13,106 bases of DNA, from positions 1-13,106 of the forward strand of contig JAOZVT010000349.1 of assembly GCA_025869455.1 (NCBI GenBank). The letters are read 5' to 3'. This DNA is from Prosthecobacter sp. (lineage in GTDB: Bacteria > Verrucomicrobiota > Verrucomicrobiia > Verrucomicrobiales > Verrucomicrobiaceae). Of this stretch, positions 1 through 8,149 are shown piece by piece. Below the pieces are notes generated by a model that had not been told where the DNA came from, did no database searches, and was given only the letters and a program-made list of their open reading frames with translations. The position numbers were made by a program, and so were the translations under genes. Numbering within the stretch: the first letter of the stretch is position 1; every line of letters begins with the position of its first letter.

Positions 1-330
1 GACTTAGGCAAACAGCGGCTGGAAGGCTGGCAGGGAGAGCGTCGGGTCTTGGTCACACGCATCAGCTCTGGGAAGAATGGACGCACTCCGGCTGGTGAAT
101 TCAAAGCCGGACCTTACCGAGCTAAGATGCATCGCTCCAGCCTTTACAATGATGCTCCCATGCCCTGGAGCGTGCAGATCAATGGAAACATCTTTGTGCA
201 CGGATTCACCAGTGTACCTGCCTATCCGGCCTCGCACGGTTGCATTCGGGTGCCTTTGACAGAAGGAAATCCAGCACGGTTCTTTTATGAATGGGTGCAG
301 ACAGGCACCCCTGTGAGCGTGGTGAAGTGA
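1..330 (+). CDS. L,D-transpeptidase (YkuD domain), C-terminal part
   Basis: The reading frame is open from the first base, so the 5' end lies outside the window; 109 residues and the stop codon are present. The family crosslinks peptidoglycan (3-3 links) or attaches lipoproteins to it, acting in the periplasm through a cysteine thioester. The sequence shows the YkuD signature: H-G in 'IFVHGF', then S-H-G-C-I-R with the catalytic Cys encoded at 241-243 and the His of SHGC at 235-237. The upstream 'GKNGRTPAGEF' stretch is the usual substrate-site loop (G-x-x-x-x-T-P-x-G-x-F). The C-terminus is short and carries no extra domain. Any signal peptide or cell-wall-binding domain would be upstream and cannot be seen. 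The domain call is safe; whether it crosslinks or attaches lipoproteins cannot be decided. Confidence 0.9.
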   Translation, partial: DLGKQRLEGWQGERRVLVTRISSGKNGRTPAGEFKAGPYRAKMHRSSLYNDAPMPWSVQINGNIFVHGFTSVPAYPASHGCIRVPLTEGNPARFFYEWVQTGTPVSVVK

Positions 331-352
331 AGACTCCAGCGGTGGAGTCTTT
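330..352 (+). terminator. Hairpin between convergent genes, possible weak terminator
   Basis: A perfect 9-bp inverted repeat (330-338 pairing with 343-351, loop GCGG at 339-342) begins inside the stop codon of the L,D-transpeptidase gene. Only three T residues follow on the plus strand before the sequence becomes purine-rich, and the minus strand has no T run. The stem is convincing. Its action as an intrinsic terminator is only plausible, for the plus-strand gene. Confidence 0.5.
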
Positions 353-367
353 AAGACACCGCCGGGC

Positions 368-1288
368 TTAACTCAGCACCGGGTTGCTTTCGACAAGGGC
401 GTACACTTCCACGGGCTCGGGCTGGCCTTTGACCGGGTGAATGCCGACGTTCTTGTATTCCTTGAGTCCGTCCACCCAGCCATCCACAAAGGAAGATCCG
501 GCTAAAACGGGTACCTGGAGTTTGCGGGTCAGGCTTTCGATACGGAAGGTCACGTTCACGGACTCACCGACGGCTGTATTGACGCCACGGCCCATGGCAC
601 CGAGGGCTACATCACCGATATTCAAGCCGACGTGGCAATAGACTTCCATGTCCATCTCGTCGCGCATCATTTTACGCACGGGGGATTCGCTGGCTTCGGG
701 GCTGCTGAGCAGACGGGCTGCTTCCGTGGCTTGGGTGCGGATTTCATCGCTGTCTCCGACCCAGTAGGCGAAGACTCCATCGCCAATGAATTTATCAATG
801 ATGGCCCCACGAGGTTTCAGGATGCGTTCGCAGTCTGCGTACCACTCCCGCAGCATGGTGGCCACCTGTTCGGCACTGAGTCGGGCTGAAATGCTGGTGA
901 AATTGCGCAGGTCTCCGACCAGCAGAGTCGCCTTCACCGTGCGCATGGGCAGGGCGATGGTGTGCAACATCTGCGTACCACTTCCGGTGTTGTTGGCATG
1001 GTCACCTTCGTCGGTTTCAAAGATGAAAACGCAGGTGCCGAGCTGGATGCGGTCTCCGTGGCGCAAAGCACGCGCGGTGGTCACGGCCACGTCATTGACG
1101 AAGCTGCCATTGGCGCTGCCCAAGTCAGAAACCCAAAAAAGATTACCATCCCGGCGGATGGTGGCGTGCTGCCGTGACACCCCGGCATCTGTGAGGCGAA
1201 TGGTGGCGTCGGGGCTACGGCCCAGGAGAGTGAAGTCCTCGAGTGAGTACTCCACCCCTTTATCGTGGGCTCTGAGAAAGGCAGGCAT
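368..1288 (-). CDS. FHA domain-class III adenylate/guanylate cyclase
   Basis: A 306-aa soluble signalling protein. Residues about 1-92 form a forkhead-associated domain, a phosphothreonine-binding module, with G23-R24-S25, S38-R-Q-H41 and the G57-S-A-N60-G-S-F loop. Residues about 118-300 are a class III nucleotidyl cyclase domain. The catalytic set appears complete: metal aspartates D126 (in 'VGDLRNFTS') and D170 ('DKFIGDG'), base-selecting K166, T238 at the second base-contact position, and N245 and R249 in 'VGESVNVTFR'. The lysine and threonine favour ATP, so cAMP is the likely product, but this is inference. There is no membrane segment, HAMP or receiver domain, so phosphopeptide binding by the FHA domain is the only visible input. 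The gene faces away from the beta-propeller gene. No clear ribosome site precedes the ATG; the FHA fold begins within a few residues of it, which supports this start. Confidence 0.92.
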   Translation of the reverse strand: MPAFLRAHDKGVEYSLEDFTLLGRSPDATIRLTDAGVSRQHATIRRDGNLFWVSDLGSANGSFVNDVAVTTARALRHGDRIQLGTCVFIFETDEGDHANNTGSGTQMLHTIALPMRTVKATLLVGDLRNFTSISARLSAEQVATMLREWYADCERILKPRGAIIDKFIGDGVFAYWVGDSDEIRTQATEAARLLSSPEASESPVRKMMRDEMDMEVYCHVGLNIGDVALGAMGRGVNTAVGESVNVTFRIESLTRKLQVPVLAGSSFVDGWVDGLKEYKNVGIHPVKGQPEPVEVYALVESNPVLS

Positions 1289-1595
1289 GATGATTTAGTC
1301 GAACAACTCTTGAAGCAACTGGCGCGGAGGAAGTCAAGCCCCCAGGCGGAAGAATTGCTAAATACGTCCATTCTCAGGTCACTTGAGTCAGGAATTGACG
1401 CTCAAAGCAGGACGTTGTTCACAAAATAACGCTCAAAAATCATTTTTTTGCCAATAGGTGAATTCAAAATGCCAACCCGTGGTGTGGGTTTTCAGGCGAA
1501 TCGTGATTTTCGGCCCGATCAGTCACCCCAGACATGAGCCCGTTCTTTCGGCCACCTTTGTGATGGCGAGACCGTGTGGCGGCGTATGTTTGACC
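1289..1595. other. Divergent intergenic region with repeated ACGCTCAAA motif
   Basis: This 307-bp gap separates the cyclase gene (-) from the beta-propeller gene (+) and should hold both promoters. I see no convincing sigma-70 pair. It contains two exact copies of ACGCTCAAA at 1398-1406 and 1429-1437, 31 bp apart (about three helical turns). An inverted half-site TTGAG at 1383-1387 faces the first copy (TTGAG-N13-CTCAA). An A/T-rich segment with seven T residues follows at about 1435-1450. The plus-strand frame stays open from 1458 into the next gene, but the translated extension looks non-coding. Confidence 0.4.
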
Positions 1596-2828
1596 ATGCG
1601 GTTCCTTTTCTTTCCTCTCTTCCTCGCTGGAATTAGTTCTACCATGTTGTTGGCAGCTGACTGGCCGCAGTTTTTGGGACCTCAGCGCAATGCTGTGGCG
1701 GATCCTTCAGAACCTGCTCTGAAAGAGCCCTTCAAGGCGGAACCTGAACAGCTCTGGGAAAAGTCCGTGGGTTCAGGGTTTGCTGGGCCGGTGGTGAGTG
1801 GTGGGAAAGTGATCCTCTTTCACCGGGAAGGCAGTGACATGACCACGGAGGCTTTGGAAGCAAAAACAGGCAAGGTTCTCTGGCGCAGCACCTACGTGAC
1901 GGATTATGTGGACAGCTTCGGTTTCGACAATGGCCCACGTGCGGTGCCCTCGTTGGCTGGCGGCAGGGTCTTCACGCATGGCCCAGAGGGAAGGGTGACG
2001 GCGTTGGATTTGGAAACGGGCAAGGAAATTTGGGCTTATGACACGGCCTCGGCGGTGAACTCGCAGCAGGGTTTCTTTGGCCGTGCGCCTTCGCCCCTGG
2101 TGGTGGGAGACAAGGTCATCATCGCGGCAGGTGGCAGTTTGGCGGACAAGCCTGCGGGTTTGATTGCTCTGGACGCTGGAACAGGAAAACTAGCGTGGAA
2201 CAGTGTGGATGATGAGGCGGGTTACGCATCCCCTGTTAAGCTGGGGGATACGGTATTGGCATGGATGCGTAACCAACTTTGGTTGGTGAATCCAGAGTCG
2301 GGGTTTGTGTTGGGGTCCCTGCCGCTTCGTTCCAGCATGGAGGCTTCTGTGAATGCCGCGACGCCCGTGCCTTGTGGAGATGGACGCTGGTTTGTATCGG
2401 CGGGTTATGGTGTGGGGGCTCATTTGCTCAAGATTGCTCCCATGCAGGAACCCACTTTCACGACCCTCTGGGAGAAACAGGATGTGATGGACTGCCATTA
2501 CAGCACGCCTGTGTACCGGGATGGGTACCTCTACGGATTTGATGGACGGCAGGAAAGAGGGCAGACGCTGCGCTGTATCGAAGTCGCTACCGGCAAGGTC
2601 TGCTGGAACTCGCCTGGAGTTCCTGGCGGCACGCTGCTTTGCGTGGGGGATAAGCTGCTGGTGCTGACGGAGCAGGGGGAACTGTGGATCGTGAAGGCAA
2701 CCCCGGATAAATTTGAGCAACTGTCGGCTTCTCAGATTTTGCGCTCCAGTCACCGTAGCCATGCAGCCTTTGCCGATGGCATTTTGTATGCACGGGATAC
2801 GGAGAAAGTGATTGCGCTGCGTATGTAA
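1596..2828 (+). CDS. Secreted PQQ-like beta-propeller repeat protein
   Basis: The product is 410 aa from the ATG at 1596. I chose that start because it gives a clean signal peptide: M-R-F, a hydrophobic core (residues 4-19) and A-A at 20-21 before the mature D-W-P-Q-F-L-G-P-Q-R-N. Starting further upstream would bury it behind about 46 unrelated residues. The mature part carries at least four blades with the tryptophan-docking signature x-x-T-G-K-x-x-W (LEAKTGKVLW, LDLETGKEIW, LDAGTGKLAW, IEVATGKVCW). The fold is shared by BamB and by quinoprotein dehydrogenases. There is no lipobox cysteine at the cleavage site, so it is probably periplasmic or exported and not a BamB-type lipoprotein. I see no fused dehydrogenase, kinase or cytochrome domain, so enzymatic activity and true PQQ binding are unproven. 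Such proteins are abundant in Planctomycetes and Verrucomicrobia, mostly without known function. rsmE follows after 53 bp with no terminator. Confidence 0.85.
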   Translation: MRFLFFPLFLAGISSTMLLAADWPQFLGPQRNAVADPSEPALKEPFKAEPEQLWEKSVGSGFAGPVVSGGKVILFHREGSDMTTEALEAKTGKVLWRSTYVTDYVDSFGFDNGPRAVPSLAGGRVFTHGPEGRVTALDLETGKEIWAYDTASAVNSQQGFFGRAPSPLVVGDKVIIAAGGSLADKPAGLIALDAGTGKLAWNSVDDEAGYASPVKLGDTVLAWMRNQLWLVNPESGFVLGSLPLRSSMEASVNAATPVPCGDGRWFVSAGYGVGAHLLKIAPMQEPTFTTLWEKQDVMDCHYSTPVYRDGYLYGFDGRQERGQTLRCIEVATGKVCWNSPGVPGGTLLCVGDKLLVLTEQGELWIVKATPDKFEQLSASQILRSSHRSHAAFADGILYARDTEKVIALRM

Positions 2829-2881
2829 GCCTGATTTGCCAACTCGTTTGCTCGTGTCTCATCGCTAGGCACATTGCGGCC

Positions 2882-3628
2882 ATGTCTCTCAGCCGTTTTT
2901 ATCTTCCGACCACCGCTTGGCAGCCTGACACTCTGACTCTGAGTTGGGATGAAGCTGCCCATTGTGCCCGGGTGCTGCGTCGCCAGGTGGGGGATGCGGT
3001 GGAGGTCTTTGATGGAGCTGGCCGGGTGGCCCAGGCGGAGATCACGTCTGTGAGCAAGACCAGCGTTAGTTTGCGCATCACTGATTTACTACAGCACGCG
3101 CCTTTGCCTCATCGCATTCATTTGCTGCCTGCCATGATCAAGGCGGAACCCTTTGAGTGGCTGCTGGAGAAAGCGGTGGAGCTAGGGGCCACAAGCATTC
3201 AACCCATCCTCACCGAGCGTACGGTGGTGCATCTTTCTGGCGAACATTTGGAAAAGAAGATGGGCAAGTGGCAGCGCCACATGATCGAATCTGCAAAGCA
3301 ATGCCACACGCCGTTTGTGACACGACTGGAAAAACCTCGGCCTTTTGCCCAGGTGCTGGCTGATTTGCCAGCGGGCATGTTGAAAATCTTGCCTGCGCTG
3401 AGTGAACACAGTCGCACACTGCATGATATCACGGCGGGGTTTCAAGAAGCGTGCATCGCCATTGGTCCCGAAGGGGATTTTACCCCAGGAGAAGAGAGGC
3501 TGGCCCAGGAAAATGGTTTTATCCCCGTGACGCTGGGGCCTTTGATTTTGCGAGCGGAAACCGCCACGGTTTCAGCCCTAGCGGTCTTGGGACACGAGTT
3601 TGGAAAAACTGAAAAACCTAGCTGCTAA
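2882..3628 (+). CDS. rsmE: 16S rRNA (uracil-1498-N3)-methyltransferase RsmE
   Basis: This 248-aa protein has the normal RsmE length. The family methylates N3 of U1498 in 16S rRNA of the small subunit, using S-adenosylmethionine. Residues about 1-70 form the N-terminal PUA-like RNA-binding domain ('SRFYLP', 'HCARVLRRQVGDAVEVFDG'). Residues about 78-245 form the SPOUT methyltransferase domain with the trefoil knot. Diagnostic motifs are L95-EKAVELGA, G195-PEGDFTPGE and L218-GPLILRAETA, which build the cofactor site. The family often has R-T-E-T-A in the last motif; here it is R-A-E-T-A, a mild change. The ATG at 2882 is the first Met, and the PUA domain begins immediately. There is no strong ribosome site. 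folC starts 29 bp after the stop, so co-transcription is likely. Confidence 0.95.
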   Translation: MSLSRFYLPTTAWQPDTLTLSWDEAAHCARVLRRQVGDAVEVFDGAGRVAQAEITSVSKTSVSLRITDLLQHAPLPHRIHLLPAMIKAEPFEWLLEKAVELGATSIQPILTERTVVHLSGEHLEKKMGKWQRHMIESAKQCHTPFVTRLEKPRPFAQVLADLPAGMLKILPALSEHSRTLHDITAGFQEACIAIGPEGDFTPGEERLAQENGFIPVTLGPLILRAETATVSALAVLGHEFGKTEKPSC

Positions 3629-3657
3629 AACGGCAAAAGCTGGTTTGATTTCTACAC

Positions 3658-4875
3658 ATGTCCACTCCTTCTCTAGACTGGCTCTACACCACGCAACTTT
3701 ACGGCATCAAACTCGGGCTCGAGAATGTGCAAAAGTTGCTAGAGGCCATGTCTTTGCCCAAGGAAGGAATGAAGTTTATCCATGTGGCAGGGACCAATGG
3801 CAAAGGCAGTACCTGTGCGTTTATGCACGCCATTTTGAAGGAATCGGGCATCAAAGCGGGTCTGTTTACCTCGCCGCATTTGATTCGGTTCAACGAGCGC
3901 ATTCGCGATACAGAGCGGGAAATCACCAATGAAGAATTGGAAGCGGGATTGACTAAAATCCGCAAACTAGTGGTAGATTGGGATCCGCATCCGACTTTTT
4001 TTGAGATCACGCTGGTGCTCGCTCTGAATTGGTTCCGTCAGCGTGGCACTGAATGGGTGGTTCTAGAAACCGGACTGGGCGGGCGTCTGGATGCAACGAA
4101 TGCAATAACCCCCGAAGTGAGTGTGCTCACGCGCATTGGCATTGATCACAAGGAGCAGCTAGGCGGGACTTTGGATAAAATAGCGGCTGAAAAGGCAGGC
4201 ATCATCAAGCCCGGCGTGCCGGTGGTCACGGCTCCTCAGGATGAGGCGGTGCTGAAGGTGATCCAGCAGACAGCTAGGGCGCAGAAATGTGAATTGACGA
4301 TCGTGGACGCGCCATTGACGAACGTGAAGTTAGGCCTCATGGGGCCACATCAGGCCTGGAATGCGGCGGTAGCTATGGAAGCTCTCCGAGAGGTGGGCAT
4401 ACGTGTACCCTCCGTGGTTCTGGAAGCCGCGCTCCAGGATGTGCATTGGGCTGGACGCTTTCACCAATTGGAAGAAGGGCGCGTCATCGTGGATGGGGCG
4501 CACAATGGAGACGCGGCTTTGGCCTTGGCCTGGACCTGGAAGACGGAGTTCAGTGGTAAGAAAGCCACCATCATTTTTGGCGGAGCCACAGGTAAAGACT
4601 TGGTGGATGTCATGTGGCCCTTGGCGGAAATCGCCGAACGGTGGATTTTGACGCCGTTTCAATCTCCCCGATCCGTGACGGTGGAAGCTCTCACCGAAGC
4701 CCTCAATGAAGCGGTGGAAGACGCGGAATGGATGGAGGCACGTGATTTGGATGATGCGTATGAATCCGCCAAGCAGTTTCCAGAAACCGTGCTGGTGACG
4801 GGTTCCTTATTCTTGGTGGGAGAGTTTCTCAGCAAGGTTACTGCCTCAGACGGCTACCAGCCTAGCGGGCAGTAA
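3658..4875 (+). CDS. folC: Folylpolyglutamate synthase / dihydrofolate synthase FolC
   Basis: A 405-aa cytoplasmic Mur-ligase-type enzyme. The family couples ATP hydrolysis to addition of glutamate to folates, and in bifunctional forms converts dihydropteroate to dihydrofolate. Visible motifs in order are the P-loop A44-GTNGKGST, S72-PHLIRFNERIR (pterin-side loop), E137-TGLGGRLDATN, G161-IDHKEQLGGT, K179 in 'AEKAGI' (the position of the carbamylated lysine), G229-PHQAWNAA, A265-GRFHQ leading into V278-DGAHN, and the C-terminal T381-GSLFLVGE. The length is close to characterised FolC proteins. The sequence does not decide between a bifunctional and a monofunctional enzyme. It lies behind rsmE in a probable operon. 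Its stop is 3 bp from the stop of the opposing helicase gene. Confidence 0.95.
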   Translation: MSTPSLDWLYTTQLYGIKLGLENVQKLLEAMSLPKEGMKFIHVAGTNGKGSTCAFMHAILKESGIKAGLFTSPHLIRFNERIRDTEREITNEELEAGLTKIRKLVVDWDPHPTFFEITLVLALNWFRQRGTEWVVLETGLGGRLDATNAITPEVSVLTRIGIDHKEQLGGTLDKIAAEKAGIIKPGVPVVTAPQDEAVLKVIQQTARAQKCELTIVDAPLTNVKLGLMGPHQAWNAAVAMEALREVGIRVPSVVLEAALQDVHWAGRFHQLEEGRVIVDGAHNGDAALALAWTWKTEFSGKKATIIFGGATGKDLVDVMWPLAEIAERWILTPFQSPRSVTVEALTEALNEAVEDAEWMEARDLDDAYESAKQFPETVLVTGSLFLVGEFLSKVTASDGYQPSGQ

Positions 4876-4878
4876 GGC

Positions 4879-7053
4879 TCAGAGCAGCTCGCGCAGGCCT
4901 GTCCAGCGTTTGCGGCTTTCCTGTTTGCCGATGGCCATGCTCAAGGCACGCGGATCACCCACCAGGACGACCAGTTTGCGTGCTCGGGTGATGGCTGTGT
5001 AAATGAGGCTGCGCTCCAGCAGGACGTAATGTTGGGTGCTGACGGGAATGATTACGCAGGGGAATTCGCTGCCCTGGCTTTTATGAATGGTGAGGGCGTA
5101 GGCCAATTGCAGCTCATCCAGTTCACCGGGTTCGTACTCCACCAGTCGATCCCCATCAAAACGCACGCACATTTTTAGCGGATCAGTCTCAATGCTGACG
5201 ATGTGGCCAATGTCTCCATTAAAGACTTCCTTGTCGTAGTTGTTGTGCGTTTGAATGACTTTGTCCCCCACCCGATAGGTTGTCTGAAAACGCTCCAGTT
5301 CGTATTTCAATTCATGCGCCGGATTGAGTGCCGCTTGCATTGCTTCATTGAGGCTATGCGTGCCTAAACTGTGGCGATTCATCGGTGTCAGAACTTGGAT
5401 GTCCTGAATCGGGTCGAACTTGTATTTGGCCGGCAACCGCAGGTGGGCTAGCTGCACGATGAGATCTCGTGTTTCCTCGGCGGATTGGGTTTCCAGGAAA
5501 AAGAAGTCGCTGTCACGCTGCGGTTTCAGATCCGGCATGCGCCCGCGATTGATCTCATGCGCGCTGGTGATGATGCGGCTGGTGGCGGCCTGACGAAAGA
5601 TTTCTGTGAGGTGTACACAGGGAACTTTGCCACTGGAAATGAGGTCATTCAGCACCATGCCGGGGCCGACGGAGGGGAGCTGATCTGCGTCCCCCACTAA
5701 AAGGAGATGGGCACCCTGGGGCAAGGCTGAAAGGAACTGGGCCATCAGCGGTGTATCCAGCATGGAGCATTCATCCACCACAAAAAGGTCACCCGTCAGT
5801 GGGTTCCCGCGATGACGGCCCCAGGCCCCGAGTCCTTGATATTCTAACAAACGATGCAGAGTCTTGGCCTCTAGCCCCGTGCTTTCATTCAGGCGTTTGG
5901 CGGCACGTCCGGTGGGGGCGGCCAGGGTCATCTTGACCTTATGTGTGCCTAGGATGGTCAGGATGGTGCGGAGGATGGTCGTCTTTCCCACGCCCGGGCC
6001 TCCCGTGATGATGAGGCAGCGGTGGTTCAGCGCCTCTTTCACTGCCCGTTGTTGGCTCTCAGCCAGCACTTTCCCGGTCTCATGAGCGGCGCTGACTAGA
6101 GCCGCCTCTTGATTCATCTTGGGGTAGGCAGCGGGAAACATCGTCAGCGCACCGATGGCGGTGGCGACGCTCTGTTCCGCAGCCCGCAAGTAAGGCAGGT
6201 ACAGAACGGCCTGATCATTGAGCGCATGACGCTCCAGTTCATCACTGCCAATCAGCAGTTCTATTTGCGGCTGAATGAGCTGTTGCGTGCAGCCGAGCAG
6301 TTGAATCGTTTGTTCGGCCACTTTGACTTCTGGCAGGCAGCAATGTCCGCTGCTGGCGGCTGTTTCCAGCACGTGCAAGAGGCCTGCGCGGAGGCGCTCA
6401 GGAGCATCTTCGGCCACCCCCATTTGATGCGCGATGCCATCCGCCGTTTTGAAACCGATGCCCTGGATGTCCTGGGCAAGCCGATACGGATTGGTGGTCA
6501 GGATCGAGAGAGCTTCCTCTCCATAGGTCTTATGGATGCGCAGGGCACGTGATGAACTGATGCCGTTCTGATGCAGAAACAGCATGATGTTATGCACCGA
6601 CTTTTGCTTCATCCAGGATTCCCGAATTTCCTGCCGCCGTTTTTTGCCGATGCCTTCCACGCCTTCGAGTTTCGCCGATTCATTCTCGATGATCTCGAAG
6701 ATGCCTTTGCCGAATTTCTTCACCAGACGCTTGGCATAGGCCGGGCCGATGCCGTCGATCAAGCCACTGCCTAGATACTTGACGATGCCCTCGCTGGAGT
6801 CAGGTCGTGTCAGCTTGAGAGTGGTTGCTTTGAACTGTTGGCCGTAATCCCGCGTGGCTTCCCACTGACCTTCCGCCTCAAACTGTTCCCCCGCGACCAC
6901 TCGCGGGGCTTTGCCTATGAGGCTGACGGCCTCGCGACGCCCCTGTGGCAGCACCTTCAAGATGCAGTAGCCCGTATCTTCCGTGTGATACACCACACGC
7001 TCCACCAGCCCGCGTAGGGTCTCAGTGGGGGTAGGGGTTGCATCGCGGTTCAT
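4879..7053 (-). CDS. recD2: RecD2-type ATP-dependent DNA helicase
   Basis: A 724-aa SF1B helicase of the RecD2 (RecD-like, AddAB/RecBCD-independent) type, which unwinds DNA 5'-3' and acts in repair and replication-fork protection. Residues about 10-85 form an OB-like N-terminal region. Residues about 93-215 contain tandem helix-hairpin-helix elements (G-L-I-D-G-I-G at 97-103, G-V-E-G-I-G at 131-136, Q-G-I-G-F at 197-201), which are typical of RecD2 and absent from RecD of RecBCD. Helicase motifs follow: Walker A G351-GPGVGKTT, Ia L377-AAPTGRAAKRL, Walker B/II V425-VDECSMLD, III L452-VGDADQLPSVG, V T655-IHKSQGSEF and VI Y685-TAITRARK. All key residues are intact. The ATG at 7051-7053 is the first Met of the open frame, and no ribosome site stands out. 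The gene converges with folC with no room for a terminator between the stops. Confidence 0.95.
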   Translation of the reverse strand: MNRDATPTPTETLRGLVERVVYHTEDTGYCILKVLPQGRREAVSLIGKAPRVVAGEQFEAEGQWEATRDYGQQFKATTLKLTRPDSSEGIVKYLGSGLIDGIGPAYAKRLVKKFGKGIFEIIENESAKLEGVEGIGKKRRQEIRESWMKQKSVHNIMLFLHQNGISSSRALRIHKTYGEEALSILTTNPYRLAQDIQGIGFKTADGIAHQMGVAEDAPERLRAGLLHVLETAASSGHCCLPEVKVAEQTIQLLGCTQQLIQPQIELLIGSDELERHALNDQAVLYLPYLRAAEQSVATAIGALTMFPAAYPKMNQEAALVSAAHETGKVLAESQQRAVKEALNHRCLIITGGPGVGKTTILRTILTILGTHKVKMTLAAPTGRAAKRLNESTGLEAKTLHRLLEYQGLGAWGRHRGNPLTGDLFVVDECSMLDTPLMAQFLSALPQGAHLLLVGDADQLPSVGPGMVLNDLISSGKVPCVHLTEIFRQAATSRIITSAHEINRGRMPDLKPQRDSDFFFLETQSAEETRDLIVQLAHLRLPAKYKFDPIQDIQVLTPMNRHSLGTHSLNEAMQAALNPAHELKYELERFQTTYRVGDKVIQTHNNYDKEVFNGDIGHIVSIETDPLKMCVRFDGDRLVEYEPGELDELQLAYALTIHKSQGSEFPCVIIPVSTQHYVLLERSLIYTAITRARKLVVLVGDPRALSMAIGKQESRKRWTGLRELL

Positions 7054-7284
7054 GGTTTCAGACTAACGTGATCCGCCAATGAATCGCAAATCTTCAAATG
7101 TGGATTAGCGCCCCAAGATGCTCATGCAGAGGGAATGATTGTTCCAAGCCACAGTTTCGTGATTGAAAAAGCTGCGTTACACAATTTGTCTTTATTTCCA
7201 ATCGCCTCTCCGCACTTTGCCCTTGGCATAACCTGCGCTAGCATCCCCGCCCTTATGGACCTTTCCCCATTGCTCGCTGTAAAC

Positions 7285-8040
7285 ATGTTTGACATGTCCT
7301 GGATCTCCAGCCCGGAGGCCTGGGTTGCTCTCGCGACATTGACTGTCATGGAGATCGTCCTGGGGATTGATAACATCGTCTTCATTTCCATCCTGGTGGA
7401 TCGGGTGCCCGTCGCGGATCGGCCTCGCACGCGGTTTTTGGGCCTGGCTTTTGCCATGGTGACACGCATCCTGCTGCTGCTATCCATCACCTGGGTCATG
7501 CAGCTCAAAGACCCACTTTTTGCTGTCTTCGGCCAGGAGATTTCAGGCAAGGACTTGATCCTCATTTCCGGGGGGCTGTTCCTGCTTTGGAAAAGCACGA
7601 AGGAGATCCATCACAAGGTGGAAGGCATTCATGAGGAAGAGCCCGCCGCTGGCAGTGGCAGGCGCGCCATCGGGGCCATCCTGGTGCAGATCGCCATCTT
7701 GGACATCGTCTTTTCCCTGGACTCCGTCATCACCGCCGTGGGCATGGTGGACCACATCATGGTCATGATCATCGCTGTCATGATGGCCGTGGGCTTCATG
7801 ATGATCTTTGCCGGGACGGTCAGCGACTTCATCAGTCAGCATCCTACTGTTAAAGTGCTGGCCCTGTCCTTCCTACTGCTCATCGGCACCACCTTGATCG
7901 CCGAAGGCTTTCAGGTTCACTTCCAGAAAGGTTATGTCTATTTCGCCATGGCCTTCTCGATCCTTGTCGAGTTCCTGAACATCCGAATGAAAGAGAAGGC
8001 GCTAAAGAAAGCCGCTGCGGCCGCTGGCAACCCGTCATGA
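7285..8040 (+). CDS. TerC-family integral membrane protein (YgdQ-like)
   Basis: The product is 251 aa from the ATG at 7285, with about seven membrane segments (roughly residues 13-38, 52-73, 89-104, 128-153, 156-182, 189-209, 216-234). The family signatures are intact: 'LTVMEIVLGIDNIVFISI' with E23 and D29, 'FGQEISGKDLI', and 'LDIVFSLDSVITA' with D146. TerC-type proteins are linked to tellurite resistance and to metal (Mn or Ca) export at the inner membrane; the substrate here is unknown. The N-terminus 'SWISSPEAWVALATLT' aligns by eye with the start of E. coli YgdQ, which favours 7285 or the in-frame ATG at 7255 (261 aa). The frame is open back to 7135, but those residues look non-coding. 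A possible TTGCCC (7217-7222)/TAGCAT (7239-7244) promoter would start transcription near 7251, consistent with the short form. No ribosome site decides the start. Confidence 0.88.
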   Translation: MFDMSWISSPEAWVALATLTVMEIVLGIDNIVFISILVDRVPVADRPRTRFLGLAFAMVTRILLLLSITWVMQLKDPLFAVFGQEISGKDLILISGGLFLLWKSTKEIHHKVEGIHEEEPAAGSGRRAIGAILVQIAILDIVFSLDSVITAVGMVDHIMVMIIAVMMAVGFMMIFAGTVSDFISQHPTVKVLALSFLLLIGTTLIAEGFQVHFQKGYVYFAMAFSILVEFLNIRMKEKALKKAAAAAGNPS

Positions 8041-8061
8041 GCTAGCGTCCAATCACCTTTG

Positions 8062-8101
8062 AAAAGGCCCCGAATCTCTGCCTGAGGTTCGGGGCTTTTT
8101 C
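8062..8101 (+). terminator. Strong intrinsic terminator after the TerC-family gene
   Basis: A perfect 8-bp stem (67-74 pairing with 88-95 in the 8000s, G-C-C-C-C-G-A-A with T-T-C-G-G-G-G-C), which can be lengthened inside the loop, is followed at once by five T residues. It lies 22 bp after the stop codon and separates this gene from the Hsp20 pair. Confidence 0.93.
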
Positions 8102-8149
8102 TTGATGATTTCAAAGTGTCAATAAGGCGCTATTGGATTCTCATTTTGT

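Noticed and set aside
786..1298. 170-aa open frame opposite the FHA-cyclase
   Set aside because: Low-complexity translation rich in R, S and P and antisense to a gene with intact motifs; a shadow frame.
1458..1595. 46-residue N-terminal extension of the beta-propeller frame
   Set aside because: It would bury a clean signal peptide starting at 1596 and has no protein-like character; the open frame there is probably chance.
2190..2762. 190-aa open frame opposite the beta-propeller gene
   Set aside because: Antisense to conserved blades, with no recognisable motif.
7224..7239. Second possible sigma-54 site before the TerC-family gene
   Set aside because: GG-N10-GC spacing holds, but the -12 block is GCGCT and the -24 block loses its CG; too weak to call.
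7135..7284. Upstream extension of the TerC-family frame
   Set aside because: The extra 50 residues do not resemble the family N-terminus, and a possible promoter lies inside them.
7122..7598. 158-aa minus-strand frame over the TerC-family gene
   Set aside because: Antisense to conserved membrane segments; the translation looks like shadow sequence.
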